This document shows positions 27,215 to 35,524 of a stretch of 64,000 nucleotides of DNA, piece after piece. The position numbers were made by a program, and so were the translations under genes. The stretch is taken from assembly GCF_002733955.1 (NCBI RefSeq), contig NZ_NVXQ01000009.1, positions 1-64,000 on the forward strand, in the 5' to 3' direction. How positions within the stretch are numbered: position 1 is the first letter of the stretch; each line of letters starts with the position of its first letter. This stretch comes from Hoeflea sp. GTDB taxonomy: Bacteria; Pseudomonadota; Alphaproteobacteria; Rhizobiales; Rhizobiaceae. The notes beneath the pieces are model-generated. The model searched no databases. It had not been told where the DNA came from and saw only the letters and a list, made by a program, of their open reading frames with translations.

Positions 27215-27925
27215 TCAGCCCGGCTCGGGAACATTCAGATTCTTGATCTTGCAGCCGCTGCGGTCAATCTCGCCGCAGCTGCGGTAGTCCAGTGACGGTG
27301 TCATGCAGATCCGCACCTCGCGCAACAGGCCGCGCTGGCACTGCACCGCGATACCGTCGCGCGTCATGCTCGGATTGGCGGAAATGAAGGCATTTTCGGC
27401 TTCGAAGGCGTCGATCCGTGCCGGCAGCTGGTCGAGTGCGAAGGCTTTCGGCACCTTGACCCGTTCCCGCGCGGCCCGCAGCACTTTTAGATAATCGGCC
27501 TGGGACAGCCCGGAGCAGGACCCGTGCTTGCGCCACTGGTGTCCGATCAGTCCCATCGAAGGCACGATGTCGAGATAATTCCGGCCCAGTTGCGACGGCA
27601 CGCGGTCCGGCTGGCGCGACGGGCAGAACTCGGGATAGCCATTCTCGTATTGCGGCCAGAGGCCATGCACGACGAAACCGAGGTCCCGGTCTTCGGCGCA
27701 TTGCTGCTGATTGGCCCGCTCGCCCTCGACCAGGCAATAGGCAGGCGACCAGGAAAGCGCCAGCACATAAAAATCAAAGCCGGAGCCAAGCGGCACGTCA
27801 TGGCTGCCGGACCTCGTCTGATGGGTCTCGGCGTGGGCGGGCGGCGTGCTCTCGTCGGCACAGGCCGCTGTCAGCGCCAGCACCGGCAAGGCCAGCAGAA
27901 CTCGCAGGAACCTCGTTTTCGCCAT
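27215..27925 (-). CDS. Ribonuclease T2 family protein (exported)
   Basis: Exported endoribonuclease of the T2 family, which cleaves RNA through 2',3'-cyclic phosphates. The 236-residue product has a signal peptide (MAKTRFLRVLLALPVLALTAAC); the TAAC end resembles but does not perfectly fit a lipobox. Both catalytic boxes are present: VVHGLWPQYENG (CAS-1, His) and GHQWRKHGSCSG (CAS-2, His, Lys, His). Paired cysteines are consistent with periplasmic folding. ATG 27925 is the start that begins the signal; it lies eight bases after the stop of the upstream exported-protein gene, so the two are likely an operon. Confidence 0.88.
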   Translation of the reverse strand: MAKTRFLRVLLALPVLALTAACADESTPPAHAETHQTRSGSHDVPLGSGFDFYVLALSWSPAYCLVEGERANQQQCAEDRDLGFVVHGLWPQYENGYPEFCPSRQPDRVPSQLGRNYLDIVPSMGLIGHQWRKHGSCSGLSQADYLKVLRAARERVKVPKAFALDQLPARIDAFEAENAFISANPSMTRDGIAVQCQRGLLREVRICMTPSLDYRSCGEIDRSGCKIKNLNVPEPG

Positions 27926-27932
27926 CACCCGG

Positions 27933-28355
27933 TCAGCGAACCGACCTGCACCAGGCGCCGTGGACCTTGAGCGGGTCGAGCCCGGAAATGCAGTATTCGA
28001 GATTGTCGCCGAGCCCGGCAAATCCCTGGCCGCCCTCGATCAGCCACCAGATCTGGCGCTTGTGGCCATCATTCATGTAGGCGGTGCCATGGCAATAAAG
28101 CCGGGGGATCGACCAGTACTCGGTGCCGTATCTGCTGCGGTTGCGGTGGACGCGGTCAATGGCCTCGATCGCCAGTCCGCGCTTGAGCACGTGGCGGTCA
28201 TTCCACACGAACCGCTTCTGGATGTGCGAAAGCACCTGCGGTGCGTCACAAGCCGGAAAATGACTGCCGCCGAAGGCCAGGGCAGGACTTGCATAACTCG
28301 ACAGCGAGACGCCAAGCGTCGTTGCAATTGCGATTATCAGGCTTTTCATGGTCAT
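27933..28355 (-). CDS. Exported protein of unknown function
   Basis: I recognise no domain. The 140-residue protein has a signal peptide (MTMKSLIIAIATTLGVSLSSYASPALA). A compact mature part follows with cysteines at PACDAP, LYCHGTAYM, LEYCISG and GAWCRSVR, enough for two disulfides, and a conserved-looking core YCHGTAYMNDGHKRQIWWLIEGG. ATG 28355 has GGAGG seven bases upstream; ATG 28349 two codons later is possible. It is followed at once by RNase T2, so it may share its regulation or act with it in the periplasm. Confidence 0.72.
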   Translation of the reverse strand: MTMKSLIIAIATTLGVSLSSYASPALAFGGSHFPACDAPQVLSHIQKRFVWNDRHVLKRGLAIEAIDRVHRNRSRYGTEYWSIPRLYCHGTAYMNDGHKRQIWWLIEGGQGFAGLGDNLEYCISGLDPLKVHGAWCRSVR

Positions 28356-28485
28356 GGCCGGTCCTCCAGGCAGGATGCGAGTCACGGTATAAGGCGTGCC
28401 GGCGCTCTTGGGCAAGTCCGCAGCCTCTCGCCATCATATCATTTCGGTCAGGATTTGCGCTGGCTTCCCGAAAGTCGGGAAACGG

Positions 28486-29070
28486 TCAATGGCTCCCCAG
28501 CCCCCTGGCCATGGCCAGATGGTGCGGCTGGTGATGGCTGCCTTTCGCCATCAGTCCGAAGAAGCCAAGCGCCCTGGCCTTTTCGAGATCGGCGTCCGTT
28601 TCGCTCGTCAGAGAAAGGATTACACCTTCGGATATTGTCTCCGCCTCCACGGTCCACGGGCCTGCCTTGTCGAGTTCCGCGGCATGGGCAGGCACCATCG
28701 CCTGGATGGCGCGTAGCACGCCCGCTTCGCCCTCGATCCGGAAGCGGATGGTTTTCTCCTCGACTGTCGAGCTTGCCTTGGCTCCGAGCATCAGACTGTT
28801 CATGTCGACCAGGTGCGCGCGAAGTGCGGCAATGTCGACTTTCGACCAGTCCGTGTCCGGATCGGCTTCGAGCATGGCAACGATTTCGGCAATCGCCGCA
28901 AAGGTGGACTGGCCGCCCTCGTCGGGCAGGGCTGTGCCACCATGATTGGCATGCGCCTCGTGGTTTCCACCGGCGGCAGGCGTCGCATCAGATGCGGCGA
29001 ACCAGTGGTAGAGCGGCACGGCCCCGGCCAGAACGGCCAAGACCGCGATGATGAGGGAAAGACGGTTCAT
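28486..29070 (-). CDS. Membrane-anchored His-rich protein of unknown function
   Basis: 194-residue protein with an N-terminal signal anchor (MNRLSLIIAVLAVLAGAVPLYHWF) and the remainder predicted outside the cytosol. Histidines cluster in NHEAHANHGG just after the anchor and KGSHHQPHHLAMARGLGSH at the C-terminus, suggesting metal binding. The middle (AIAEIVAMLEADPDTDWSKVDIAALRAHLVDMNSLML) looks helical. No recognised domain. ATG 29070 has AAAGGAG upstream. It diverges from a Crp/Fnr regulator across a short region with an FNR-like palindrome, so it is probably that regulator's target. Confidence 0.72.
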   Translation of the reverse strand: MNRLSLIIAVLAVLAGAVPLYHWFAASDATPAAGGNHEAHANHGGTALPDEGGQSTFAAIAEIVAMLEADPDTDWSKVDIAALRAHLVDMNSLMLGAKASSTVEEKTIRFRIEGEAGVLRAIQAMVPAHAAELDKAGPWTVEAETISEGVILSLTSETDADLEKARALGFFGLMAKGSHHQPHHLAMARGLGSH

Positions 29071-29120
29071 GAGCGGGGCTCCTTTGGTCACGGGAACCTA
29101 CAGTGACCGGCGCTTGCCGG

Positions 29121-29140
29121 AATATGATTTCAATCATATT
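29121..29140. promoter_or_regulatory. FNR-like palindromic operator
   Basis: AATATGATT and AATCATATT are perfect nine-base inverted arms around TC. The core TGAT-N4-ATCA matches the centre of the Crp/Fnr-family FNR-type site TTGAT-N4-ATCAA. It lies between the divergent starts of the His-rich membrane protein (29070) and the Crp/Fnr-type gene (29150), about 10 bases before the latter. Confidence 0.7.
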
Positions 29141-29149
29141 GTTCCGGGC

Positions 29150-29719
29150 ATGCTGCCGTCTCCGTTTCATCTTCTGCCGTCTTCCGCCTCCACATCGCGA
29201 ACGCTGAGGAAAGGCGCTGCCCTGTTTCACCGCAACGATCCGGCAACGGCGATGTATCATGTGCGGACGGGGCAGGTGCATCTGCTCAGACATACAAGCC
29301 AGGGCGATGAAGTGGTCATTCACCGCGTCGATGACGATGAGAGCTTTGCCGAGGCGGCACTGTTTTCGCCCGTCTACCATTGCGGCGCCGTCGCTGCCGC
29401 CGACACCGAACTCGTCAGGATCGACAAGGCCTCGATACTGGAACGGATGCAGCAGGATCCGGACTTCGCCATCGCCATCTCCGCCCGCTTTGCCGGGCAG
29501 ATCCAGAATTACCGCCGCAGACTGGAAATCGTTGCCATCAGGGATGCAAGAAGCCGTGTCTTTGCCGCGGTGGCCGATGGCATTTTCGCAAGCCAGGTCA
29601 AGGCGGGTGCGGCGCAAATCGGCTTGACCCATGAGGCGGTGTACCGCGCCCTGTCGTCCCTGGTGCGGGCCGGCAGACTGATCAAGACCGGACGGGGTCG
29701 CTACCGCTTGCCCGATTGA
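29150..29719 (+). CDS. Crp/Fnr family transcriptional regulator
   Basis: 189-residue regulator, shorter than the usual 210-230. An N-terminal cyclic-nucleotide-binding-like barrel (LRKGAALFHRNDPATAMYHVRTGQVHLLR through TELVRID) is followed by the long dimer helix (ARFAGQIQNYRRRLEIV) and a winged helix. In that winged helix the recognition segment LTHEAVYRALSSLVRAG keeps the Glu and Arg of the FNR family. Only one Cys is present, so there is no FNR-type iron-sulfur cluster, and the signal is unknown. I start at ATG 29150 because longer frames would place the palindrome at 29121-29140 inside the gene; the ribosome binding site is weak. Confidence 0.82.
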   Translation: MLPSPFHLLPSSASTSRTLRKGAALFHRNDPATAMYHVRTGQVHLLRHTSQGDEVVIHRVDDDESFAEAALFSPVYHCGAVAAADTELVRIDKASILERMQQDPDFAIAISARFAGQIQNYRRRLEIVAIRDARSRVFAAVADGIFASQVKAGAAQIGLTHEAVYRALSSLVRAGRLIKTGRGRYRLPD

Positions 29720-29728
29720 GCCGGATTG

Positions 29729-30580
29729 TCAGTGCTCGCCAACCAGCATGCGCACCTCGGCTCCGGCGCCCGGACCCTGGGCCAGCAGGCCGGCGAGTTC
29801 AGGCAGCACCTGCTTCAGCTCGGCCTCCAGAGTGAAAGGCGGATTGAGGATCACCAGGCCGGTTCCGTTCAATCCGGGTGCGGTTGTGTTGGCGCGCACC
29901 ATCAGCCGCACGGTCAGCGTGTTCGGCCGCCCCAGCGCGATCAGTTTCTTGTCGAAACCGGCAAGCGGGCTGTCGGCCTTGATCGGATGCCACAGCATGT
30001 AGGTGCCGCCGGGAAACCGCCGCGTGGCCCGCGCCAGACCGTCGATCATCCGGTCATATTCGCCCTCGGCCTCGAACGGCGGATCGATCAGCACCAGGCC
30101 GCGCTTTTCCTTGGGCGGCAGATGCGCGCCCAGCGACAGCCAGCCGTCGAGTTCGATGACGCGGGTCTGGTAATCCCCCTCAAAGACGCCTCTGAGCTGC
30201 TGCACGTCTTCCGGGTGCAGCTCGATCGCTGTCAGCCGGTCCTGCTTGCGCATCACCAGCCGTGAGAGCTTGGGCGAGCCTGGATAGCTCAGAACGCCGC
30301 CGTCCGGGTTGAGCGCCTCGACAGCCGTCATCCAAGGCGCCAGAAAGGCCTTGAGCTCTGCCGACATGTCCGCATCGGTCAGCCGTCCGATGCCGTCACG
30401 CCATTCACCCGTCTTCTGCGCTTCGACGGATGACAGATTGTACACGCCGATTCCCGCATGGGTGTCGATCACCCGGAATGCGGCATCCTTGCGCTCGAGA
30501 TAGGTGATGATCTGGGCCAGCACCGCGTGCTTGAGCACATCGGCGAAATTGCCCGCATGATAGCTGTGACGGTAATTCAT
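29729..30580 (-). CDS. rlmJ: 23S rRNA (adenine(2030)-N6)-methyltransferase RlmJ
   Basis: SAM-dependent methyltransferase acting on A2030 of 23S rRNA. The 283-residue protein begins with the family signature MNYRHSYHAGNFADVLKHAVL, has DTHAGIGVYNL as the SAM-binding motif, and LVLIDPPFE as the catalytic DPPF motif. ATG 30580 fits that conserved N-terminus; in-frame codons upstream extend into the region shared with the divergent oxidoreductase gene. It converges on the Crp/Fnr gene with only nine bases between. Confidence 0.95.
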   Translation of the reverse strand: MNYRHSYHAGNFADVLKHAVLAQIITYLERKDAAFRVIDTHAGIGVYNLSSVEAQKTGEWRDGIGRLTDADMSAELKAFLAPWMTAVEALNPDGGVLSYPGSPKLSRLVMRKQDRLTAIELHPEDVQQLRGVFEGDYQTRVIELDGWLSLGAHLPPKEKRGLVLIDPPFEAEGEYDRMIDGLARATRRFPGGTYMLWHPIKADSPLAGFDKKLIALGRPNTLTVRLMVRANTTAPGLNGTGLVILNPPFTLEAELKQVLPELAGLLAQGPGAGAEVRMLVGEH

Positions 30581-30665
30581 CGTCTGGTGTGATCTGTCCC
30601 TGATTTGACCTGATGGACGCATGCGCAACATGGCGCGGCGTCGCGTTTTCTCTTATAGAGAAAGC

Positions 30666-32804
30666 ATGAACGACGCGACCCCCCTTGATTCCGCTTCGCG
30701 CGAATCCGCAGCCGCCACCGCGCTCGGCCACTCGGCCTGTCCGCATGATTGCCCGTCCACCTGCGCGCTGGAGGTGGAGCTGCTCTCGCACAACCGCATC
30801 GGCCGGGTGCGGGGAGACGCCGGCAACAGCTACACCGCGGGCGTCATCTGCGCCAAGGTGGCGCGCTATTCCGAGCGCATCCATCATCCCGAGCGCTTGC
30901 TCAAGCCGCTGATCCGGACCGGCGCAAAAGGGGAAGGCCAGTGGAAGGAAGCAAGCTTCGACGCGGCCCTGGATCTGATCGCCGAGAAATTCGAGCAGGC
31001 GGAAGCGAAGTTCGGCTCCGAGACGGTCTGGCTCAACTATTATGCCGGCACCATGGGGCTGGTGCAGCGCGACGGCGTCCACCGATTGAGGCATGCCAAG
31101 CGCTACTCCAACCAGTTCGACAGTTTCTGCACCAACATGGCCTGGACCGGCTTTGCCATGGGAGCTGGCGCCATGCGCGGCTCCGATCCGCGCGAGATGG
31201 CGCAGTCCGATTGCGTCGTCATCTGGGGCACCAACGCGGTCTCCACCCAGGTCAATGTCATGACTCATGCCATGCGCGCCCGCAAGCAGCGCGGCGCCAA
31301 GATAGTGGTCATCGACATCTATGACACGCCGACGATGAAACAGGCCGACATCAGGGTGCTCTTGAAGCCCGGCACCGATGGCGCCTTCGCCTGCGCGGTG
31401 ATGCATGTGCTGTTTCGCGAAGGCCTGGCCGACCGGGAATATCTCAACAAATTCAGCGATGACCCGGCGGGTCTTGAATCCCATTTGCAGGACAAGACAC
31501 CCGAATGGGCTGAAGCCATCTGCGGAGTGCCGGTCGCCGAGATCGAGGCCTTTGCAAGGCTGGTCGGCACCACAAAACGGACCTTCTTCCGGCTCGGCTA
31601 CGGTTTTACCCGGCAGCGCAATGGCGCCGTCAACATGCATGCGGCCCTGTCGCTGGCCGTGGTCACCGGCAGCTATCAATATGAAGGCGGCGGGGCCTTC
31701 CATTCCAATTCGGACCTGTTCCGGCTCGACAAGTCGCTGCTCGAAGGCCGCAAGTATTTCGATCCGGGCCTGCGCTGGCTCGACCAGTCCAAGATCGGCC
31801 GGGTGCTGACCGGCGATGCCGAGGCGCTGGATGGCGGCCCGCCGGTGACTGCCATGCTGGTGCAGAACACCAACCCCGCCAATGTCGCGCCCGAGCAGCG
31901 CCAGGTCATCGAAGGCCTCAAGCGGGAAGACCTGTTCCTCGCCGTGCACGAGCAGTTCATGACCGACACGGCGAAGCTTGCCGATGTCATCCTGCCGGCG
32001 ACGATGTTCCTCGAGCATGACGACATCTACCGCGGCGGCGGTCACCAGCATATCGTGCTCGGCCCGAAACTGGTCGACGCTCCCGAAGGGCCGAAACCGA
32101 ACCATTATGTGATCGAGGAACTCGGCAAACGCCTGGGCGTCAGCGACCGAGACGGCTTTGGCCTGAGCGAACGCCAGCACATCGACATCATGCTGAAAAA
32201 GCGTGATCTGGGTGATTTCGACAGCTTCAAGGCCGAGAAATGGGCCGACGTGCAGGTCGATTTCGAAACTGCGCATTTCCTCAATGGTTTTGGCCACAAG
32301 GACGGCAAGTACCGCTTCCGCCCCGACTGGACCGGCACGCCGGCCGCCAACAAGCCGCCCAAACGGATGGGCCCGCAAGGCCCGGTCGCGCAGCTGCCGG
32401 AGTTTCCCGATCATGTCGAACTGATCGAAAGCGCCGATGACGCTCAGCCCTTCCGGCTGGCAACATCACCGTCGCGCTCGTTTCTCAACTCGACCTTTGC
32501 CGAAACCCCTTCATCAAATGCGAAAGAGAAGCGCCCCGAACTGCTGATTCATCCGGACGACGCCGCACAACTCGGAATCGCCGACGGCGACAAGGTGCGG
32601 CTCGGCAACAGCCGTGGCGAGGTTGCAATGCCTGCGAAGCTCGATGCGGGCCAGCGCCGTGGCGTGGTGATCCATGAAGGTCTCTGGCCCAATTCCGCCT
32701 TCGAGGCGGGCGAGGGCATCAACACGCTCACCGGCGCCGATTCCTGCGCGCCCTACGGCGGCACCGCGTTTCACGATACCAGCGTTTGGGTGAAGAAGGT
32801 CTGA
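30666..32804 (+). CDS. Molybdopterin-dependent oxidoreductase (DMSO reductase superfamily)
   Basis: 712-residue cytosolic-looking molybdoenzyme (no Tat signal). The N-terminus has a [4Fe-4S] ligand set SACPHDCPSTCALEV with a later VICAK. Domains for bis-MGD binding follow (VVIWGTNAVSTQVN, LVQNTNPANVAPEQ, LADVILPATMFLEHDD). A C-terminal MoCo-dinucleotide-binding domain (LLIHPDDAAQLGIADGDKV and PYGGTAFHDT) completes it. The substrate is not evident; related rhizobial proteins are simply called molybdopterin oxidoreductases. ATG 30666 lies 86 bases from the divergent rlmJ start. It needs the cofactor made by moaD/moaE products. Confidence 0.9.
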   Translation: MNDATPLDSASRESAAATALGHSACPHDCPSTCALEVELLSHNRIGRVRGDAGNSYTAGVICAKVARYSERIHHPERLLKPLIRTGAKGEGQWKEASFDAALDLIAEKFEQAEAKFGSETVWLNYYAGTMGLVQRDGVHRLRHAKRYSNQFDSFCTNMAWTGFAMGAGAMRGSDPREMAQSDCVVIWGTNAVSTQVNVMTHAMRARKQRGAKIVVIDIYDTPTMKQADIRVLLKPGTDGAFACAVMHVLFREGLADREYLNKFSDDPAGLESHLQDKTPEWAEAICGVPVAEIEAFARLVGTTKRTFFRLGYGFTRQRNGAVNMHAALSLAVVTGSYQYEGGGAFHSNSDLFRLDKSLLEGRKYFDPGLRWLDQSKIGRVLTGDAEALDGGPPVTAMLVQNTNPANVAPEQRQVIEGLKREDLFLAVHEQFMTDTAKLADVILPATMFLEHDDIYRGGGHQHIVLGPKLVDAPEGPKPNHYVIEELGKRLGVSDRDGFGLSERQHIDIMLKKRDLGDFDSFKAEKWADVQVDFETAHFLNGFGHKDGKYRFRPDWTGTPAANKPPKRMGPQGPVAQLPEFPDHVELIESADDAQPFRLATSPSRSFLNSTFAETPSSNAKEKRPELLIHPDDAAQLGIADGDKVRLGNSRGEVAMPAKLDAGQRRGVVIHEGLWPNSAFEAGEGINTLTGADSCAPYGGTAFHDTSVWVKKV

Positions 32805-32823
32805 GCCTGTTTTGGCAGTCAAA

Positions 32824-32850
32824 GGCCTGCCGGGCGAACACCGGCAGGCC
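32824..32850. terminator. GC hairpin between convergent oxidoreductase and SDR genes
   Basis: GGCCTGCCGG and CCGGCAGGCC form a perfect ten-base stem with a seven-base loop. On the reverse strand it is followed by TTTGACT, on the plus strand by no T run. It probably serves both converging genes, more effectively for the SDR gene at 32857. Confidence 0.6.
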
Positions 32851-32856
32851 CTGGAT

Positions 32857-33609
32857 TCAGGTCTTGTTGATGGAGTTGCCCCCGTCAACCATCAGTGCGC
32901 TACCGGTGACGAAGGATGATTCATTCGACACCAGAAACAGTGCCGCCCGCGCGATTTCGTCTGGCTCTGCCATTCGCTTGAGCGCATGCAACCCCTTCAC
33001 CCATTCATGGAACGCGGGATCGTCGCCCGCCATCGCAGTCTTGGTGCCGCCGGGAAGCAAGGCGTTGGCCCGGATTCCTTCAGGCCCATGCTCCGCGGCG
33101 AGAACTTGCACAAGACCGATGAGGCCGGCTTTCGAAGCTGCATAGGCGCCCATGCCGGGAAGTCCTATGCTGTATCCGACGAAGGAGGAGGTGAAGACGA
33201 TCGAGCCGCCGCCGCGCAGTTTCATCGCCGGGATTTGATGGCGCGCGGCATGAAAGCCGCCGGTCAGGTTGGTGCCAATGACCATCTCCCAGTTTTGCGC
33301 CGTCATGTCCGGAACCGGGCCCATCTCGCCTGTCGTGCCGGCATTGTTGAAGGCGCCGTCAAGTCCGCCGAACTCGGAGACTGCGAGATCAACCAGCGCC
33401 TTGTGATAGGGGCCGTCAGCGATGTCGCCCGCCAGCCATTTCGCCTTGCGGCCGGTTTCGCCGATCTTGCCGGCGATCGACGCCAGCTCCGTCTCCCGCC
33501 GCGCGCCCAGCACCAGATTGGCGCCTTCGCTGGCAAAGAGGTCCGCCGCAGCGGCCCCAATTCCACTGCTGGCACCGGTGATGATGATTGTTTTTCCGTC
33601 AAGTCGCAT
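32857..33609 (-). CDS. SDR family oxidoreductase (FabG-like)
   Basis: Classical short-chain dehydrogenase of 250 residues. It has TGASSGIG (11-18) for the cofactor, NNAG in the central fold, the catalytic Ser in FTSSFVGYS, YAASK as the Tyr/Lys pair, and a C-terminal VTGSALMVDGG. The Arg-Arg after the second strand (LGARRETEL) favours NADP(H). Substrate unknown. The start MRLDGKTIIITG fits the family. It converges on the molybdoenzyme gene and diverges, across 273 bases, from the exported VOC protein. Confidence 0.9.
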   Translation of the reverse strand: MRLDGKTIIITGASSGIGAAAADLFASEGANLVLGARRETELASIAGKIGETGRKAKWLAGDIADGPYHKALVDLAVSEFGGLDGAFNNAGTTGEMGPVPDMTAQNWEMVIGTNLTGGFHAARHQIPAMKLRGGGSIVFTSSFVGYSIGLPGMGAYAASKAGLIGLVQVLAAEHGPEGIRANALLPGGTKTAMAGDDPAFHEWVKGLHALKRMAEPDEIARAALFLVSNESSFVTGSALMVDGGNSINKT

Positions 33610-33882
33610 CGTGCTCTCCTGTGTTGCGAGAGCTGATGCCTAGAGAGGTTGAAATGATCCCGACACCCGATTTGGGCACCCGAAACCAGCCACTTCGGGA
33701 TTTTCGGACTTGTGCTGTTGGATGCGCAAAGTGTGATCAGGGACAAACCACCAGCGCGTGCGGCATTTGATTTATTGTTCAGTTTTTATGAACGAAGTTA
33801 AGCCAAATGACAGGCTTCCGGCTCGCTCGTGGTTTTGCCATATACGGACAAGACCAAACGCCGACCGTCAAGGACACCGATC

Positions 33883-34842
33883 ATGGCCCCCTCATTTGAC
33901 ATGACCCGCCGCGCCGCGCTGCACTTTCTCGCTGCCACGCCGGTTCTGGCCAACACCACAACAGCACGCGCGGCACCGCTGGCGCCGTCCTATGCGGTGA
34001 CCACGCCGATTCACATCCATTCCCTGTCGCTGCGCGTGCGTGACCTGGAAAAGATGAGTTATTTCTACACGGCTGTGATGGGACTTGATGTTCTGAGCAC
34101 CGGGCCCGACGAGGCAAGCCTCGGAAAGGACAACAAGGTGCTGGTCCGCCTGATCAAGCGCCCGGATGACGAGCTGGACGATCCGACAACGGCGGGCCTC
34201 TACCACACCGCATTCCTGATGCCGACGCGTGAGGATCTCGGCCGCTGGCTGATCCTGGCCTACACCAATGGCGTTCCTTTCACCGGTTTTTCCGATCACA
34301 GCGTCTCCGAGGCGCTCTACCTCAATGATCCGGAAGGCAATGGCATTGAAGTCTATGCCGACCGCCCGCACCAGGGCTGGAAATGGGTCGACAACCGGGT
34401 TGTCATGGGCAGCTACCAGCTGGATCTCGACAGCCTGGTCGAAGGCCTGCCGAAAGAGGCGAGCCTGCCCTACAGCGCGCCAAGCGGATTTCGCATCGGC
34501 CATATCCACATGCGGGTGGGCGACACGCAGCTGGCGCAGGATTTCTACGTCAAGGCCACCGGTCTCGATCTGACGGCACTGATCGGCAATGAAACTGCCG
34601 CCTTCTTCTCGAATGGTCGCTATCACCATCACGTCGGCGCCAATATCTGGCACAGCCGCAATGCCGGCCAGCGGCCGCAAAACATGTCGGGTCTGGAAGA
34701 TGCTGCTTTCTCGGTCCAGCCCGGCCTGATGGACGGCTTGCGTGAGCGCTTGATGGCCCATGGCGCGGATATCCGGGACTCCGGCAACATTCTCGAAACG
34801 CTCGATCCCTGGGGCACGAAGATCCGCTTCATCGCCAGCTAA
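33883..34842 (+). CDS. Exported VOC-family protein (catechol-2,3-dioxygenase-like)
   Basis: 319-residue protein with two VOC modules, resembling CatE-type extradiol dioxygenases. The first module has a His in HIHSLSLRVRDLE, a His in LYHTAFLMP and a Glu in EGNGIEVY, a full metal set. The second keeps GHIHMRV and YHHHVGANIW but has Arg in WGTKIRF where the third ligand would be. The N-terminus MTRRAALHFLAATPVLA followed by TTTARAA looks like a twin-arginine signal, unusual for this family. ATG 33883 has AAGGA upstream; ATG 33901 starts directly at MTRRA. The 273 bases to its left hold only a small inverted repeat (GTTCA/TGAAC, 33777-33793). Confidence 0.82.
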   Translation: MAPSFDMTRRAALHFLAATPVLANTTTARAAPLAPSYAVTTPIHIHSLSLRVRDLEKMSYFYTAVMGLDVLSTGPDEASLGKDNKVLVRLIKRPDDELDDPTTAGLYHTAFLMPTREDLGRWLILAYTNGVPFTGFSDHSVSEALYLNDPEGNGIEVYADRPHQGWKWVDNRVVMGSYQLDLDSLVEGLPKEASLPYSAPSGFRIGHIHMRVGDTQLAQDFYVKATGLDLTALIGNETAAFFSNGRYHHHVGANIWHSRNAGQRPQNMSGLEDAAFSVQPGLMDGLRERLMAHGADIRDSGNILETLDPWGTKIRFIAS

Positions 34843-34932
34843 AGCGGCGATTGCCGGCGGTTGCATTCACCAGCCGTCAGGCAGAAACACCGGCGACGGT
34901 TTGGTCAGTACACTGCCGTTAGCTTCGAAGAG

Positions 34933-35403
34933 CTAGGCGACCTCGGCTTCCCTCACGCTTTTGAGTGAAGTCCTGAGTTTGCCCAGCATATCGTGCAATT
35001 GCACAAATTCCTCGACCGAAAGGCCAAAAGCCTTGGCCACGCAGCCCGGGACATGGCTGGCCTTTTGCTTGAGCTCACGGCCCGCGCTGGTGAGCGTGAC
35101 CCGGACCTTGCGCTCGTCGGAGGTGTCGCGCTTGCGGGCAAGCAGCCCCTGGCTTTCCATCCGCTTGATCAGCGGGGTGAGGGTGGAGGAGGCGAGATCA
35201 AGCCGGGCGCCCAGATCGCCCACGCTCTGGCCGTCGCGTTCCCACAACACGATCATCACCAGATATTGCGGATAGGTCAGACCAAGCTCGGACAGGAGCG
35301 GTTGGTAGGCCTGACCGATGGCGTGATGGGTCGCGTAGATGTCGAAACACAGCATTGATTCAGGGCGCAAGCTGAATCCGCCGGGCAAGTTGTCATTAGC
35401 CAT
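34933..35403 (-). CDS. ohrR: MarR-family organic peroxide sensor OhrR
   Basis: Cytosolic repressor of ohr that loses DNA binding when organic hydroperoxides oxidise its reactive cysteine. The 156-residue winged-helix protein has the peroxidatic Cys at 19 in SMLCFDIYATHHAIG. A second Cys at 121 (HVPGCVAKAF) makes it a two-Cys (disulfide) type. The DNA-binding part runs LDLASSTLTPLIKRMESQGLL. It diverges from ohr across 121 bases containing a palindrome, the usual autoregulated arrangement. Confidence 0.94.
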   Translation of the reverse strand: MANDNLPGGFSLRPESMLCFDIYATHHAIGQAYQPLLSELGLTYPQYLVMIVLWERDGQSVGDLGARLDLASSTLTPLIKRMESQGLLARKRDTSDERKVRVTLTSAGRELKQKASHVPGCVAKAFGLSVEEFVQLHDMLGKLRTSLKSVREAEVA

Positions 35404-35458
35404 GTCGGTCGTCTCCTGTCAGCCAAATCTAATTCGGTCATTACATCCGCGCAATCAC

Positions 35459-35498
35459 TTGCACGAAGCAGTTTGGACCTGTATATATCGTGCACGAT
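35459..35498 (+). promoter_or_regulatory. ohr promoter with overlapping OhrR operator
   Basis: TTGCAC (35459-35464), a 17-base spacer, and TATATA (35482-35487) form a good sigma-70 promoter toward ohr. A perfect 12-base palindrome, ATCGTGCACGAT (35487-35498), begins at the last base of the -10 and covers the expected start site. OhrR bound there would block transcription of ohr and could also affect ohrR. Confidence 0.75.
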
Positions 35499-35524
35499 TA
35501 AATCGCAAACAAAGGAAATTGACC

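Noticed and set aside
30405-32414. 669-codon antisense frame spanning the molybdoenzyme gene and rlmJ
   Set aside because: Runs across two well-supported divergent genes and shows no motif.
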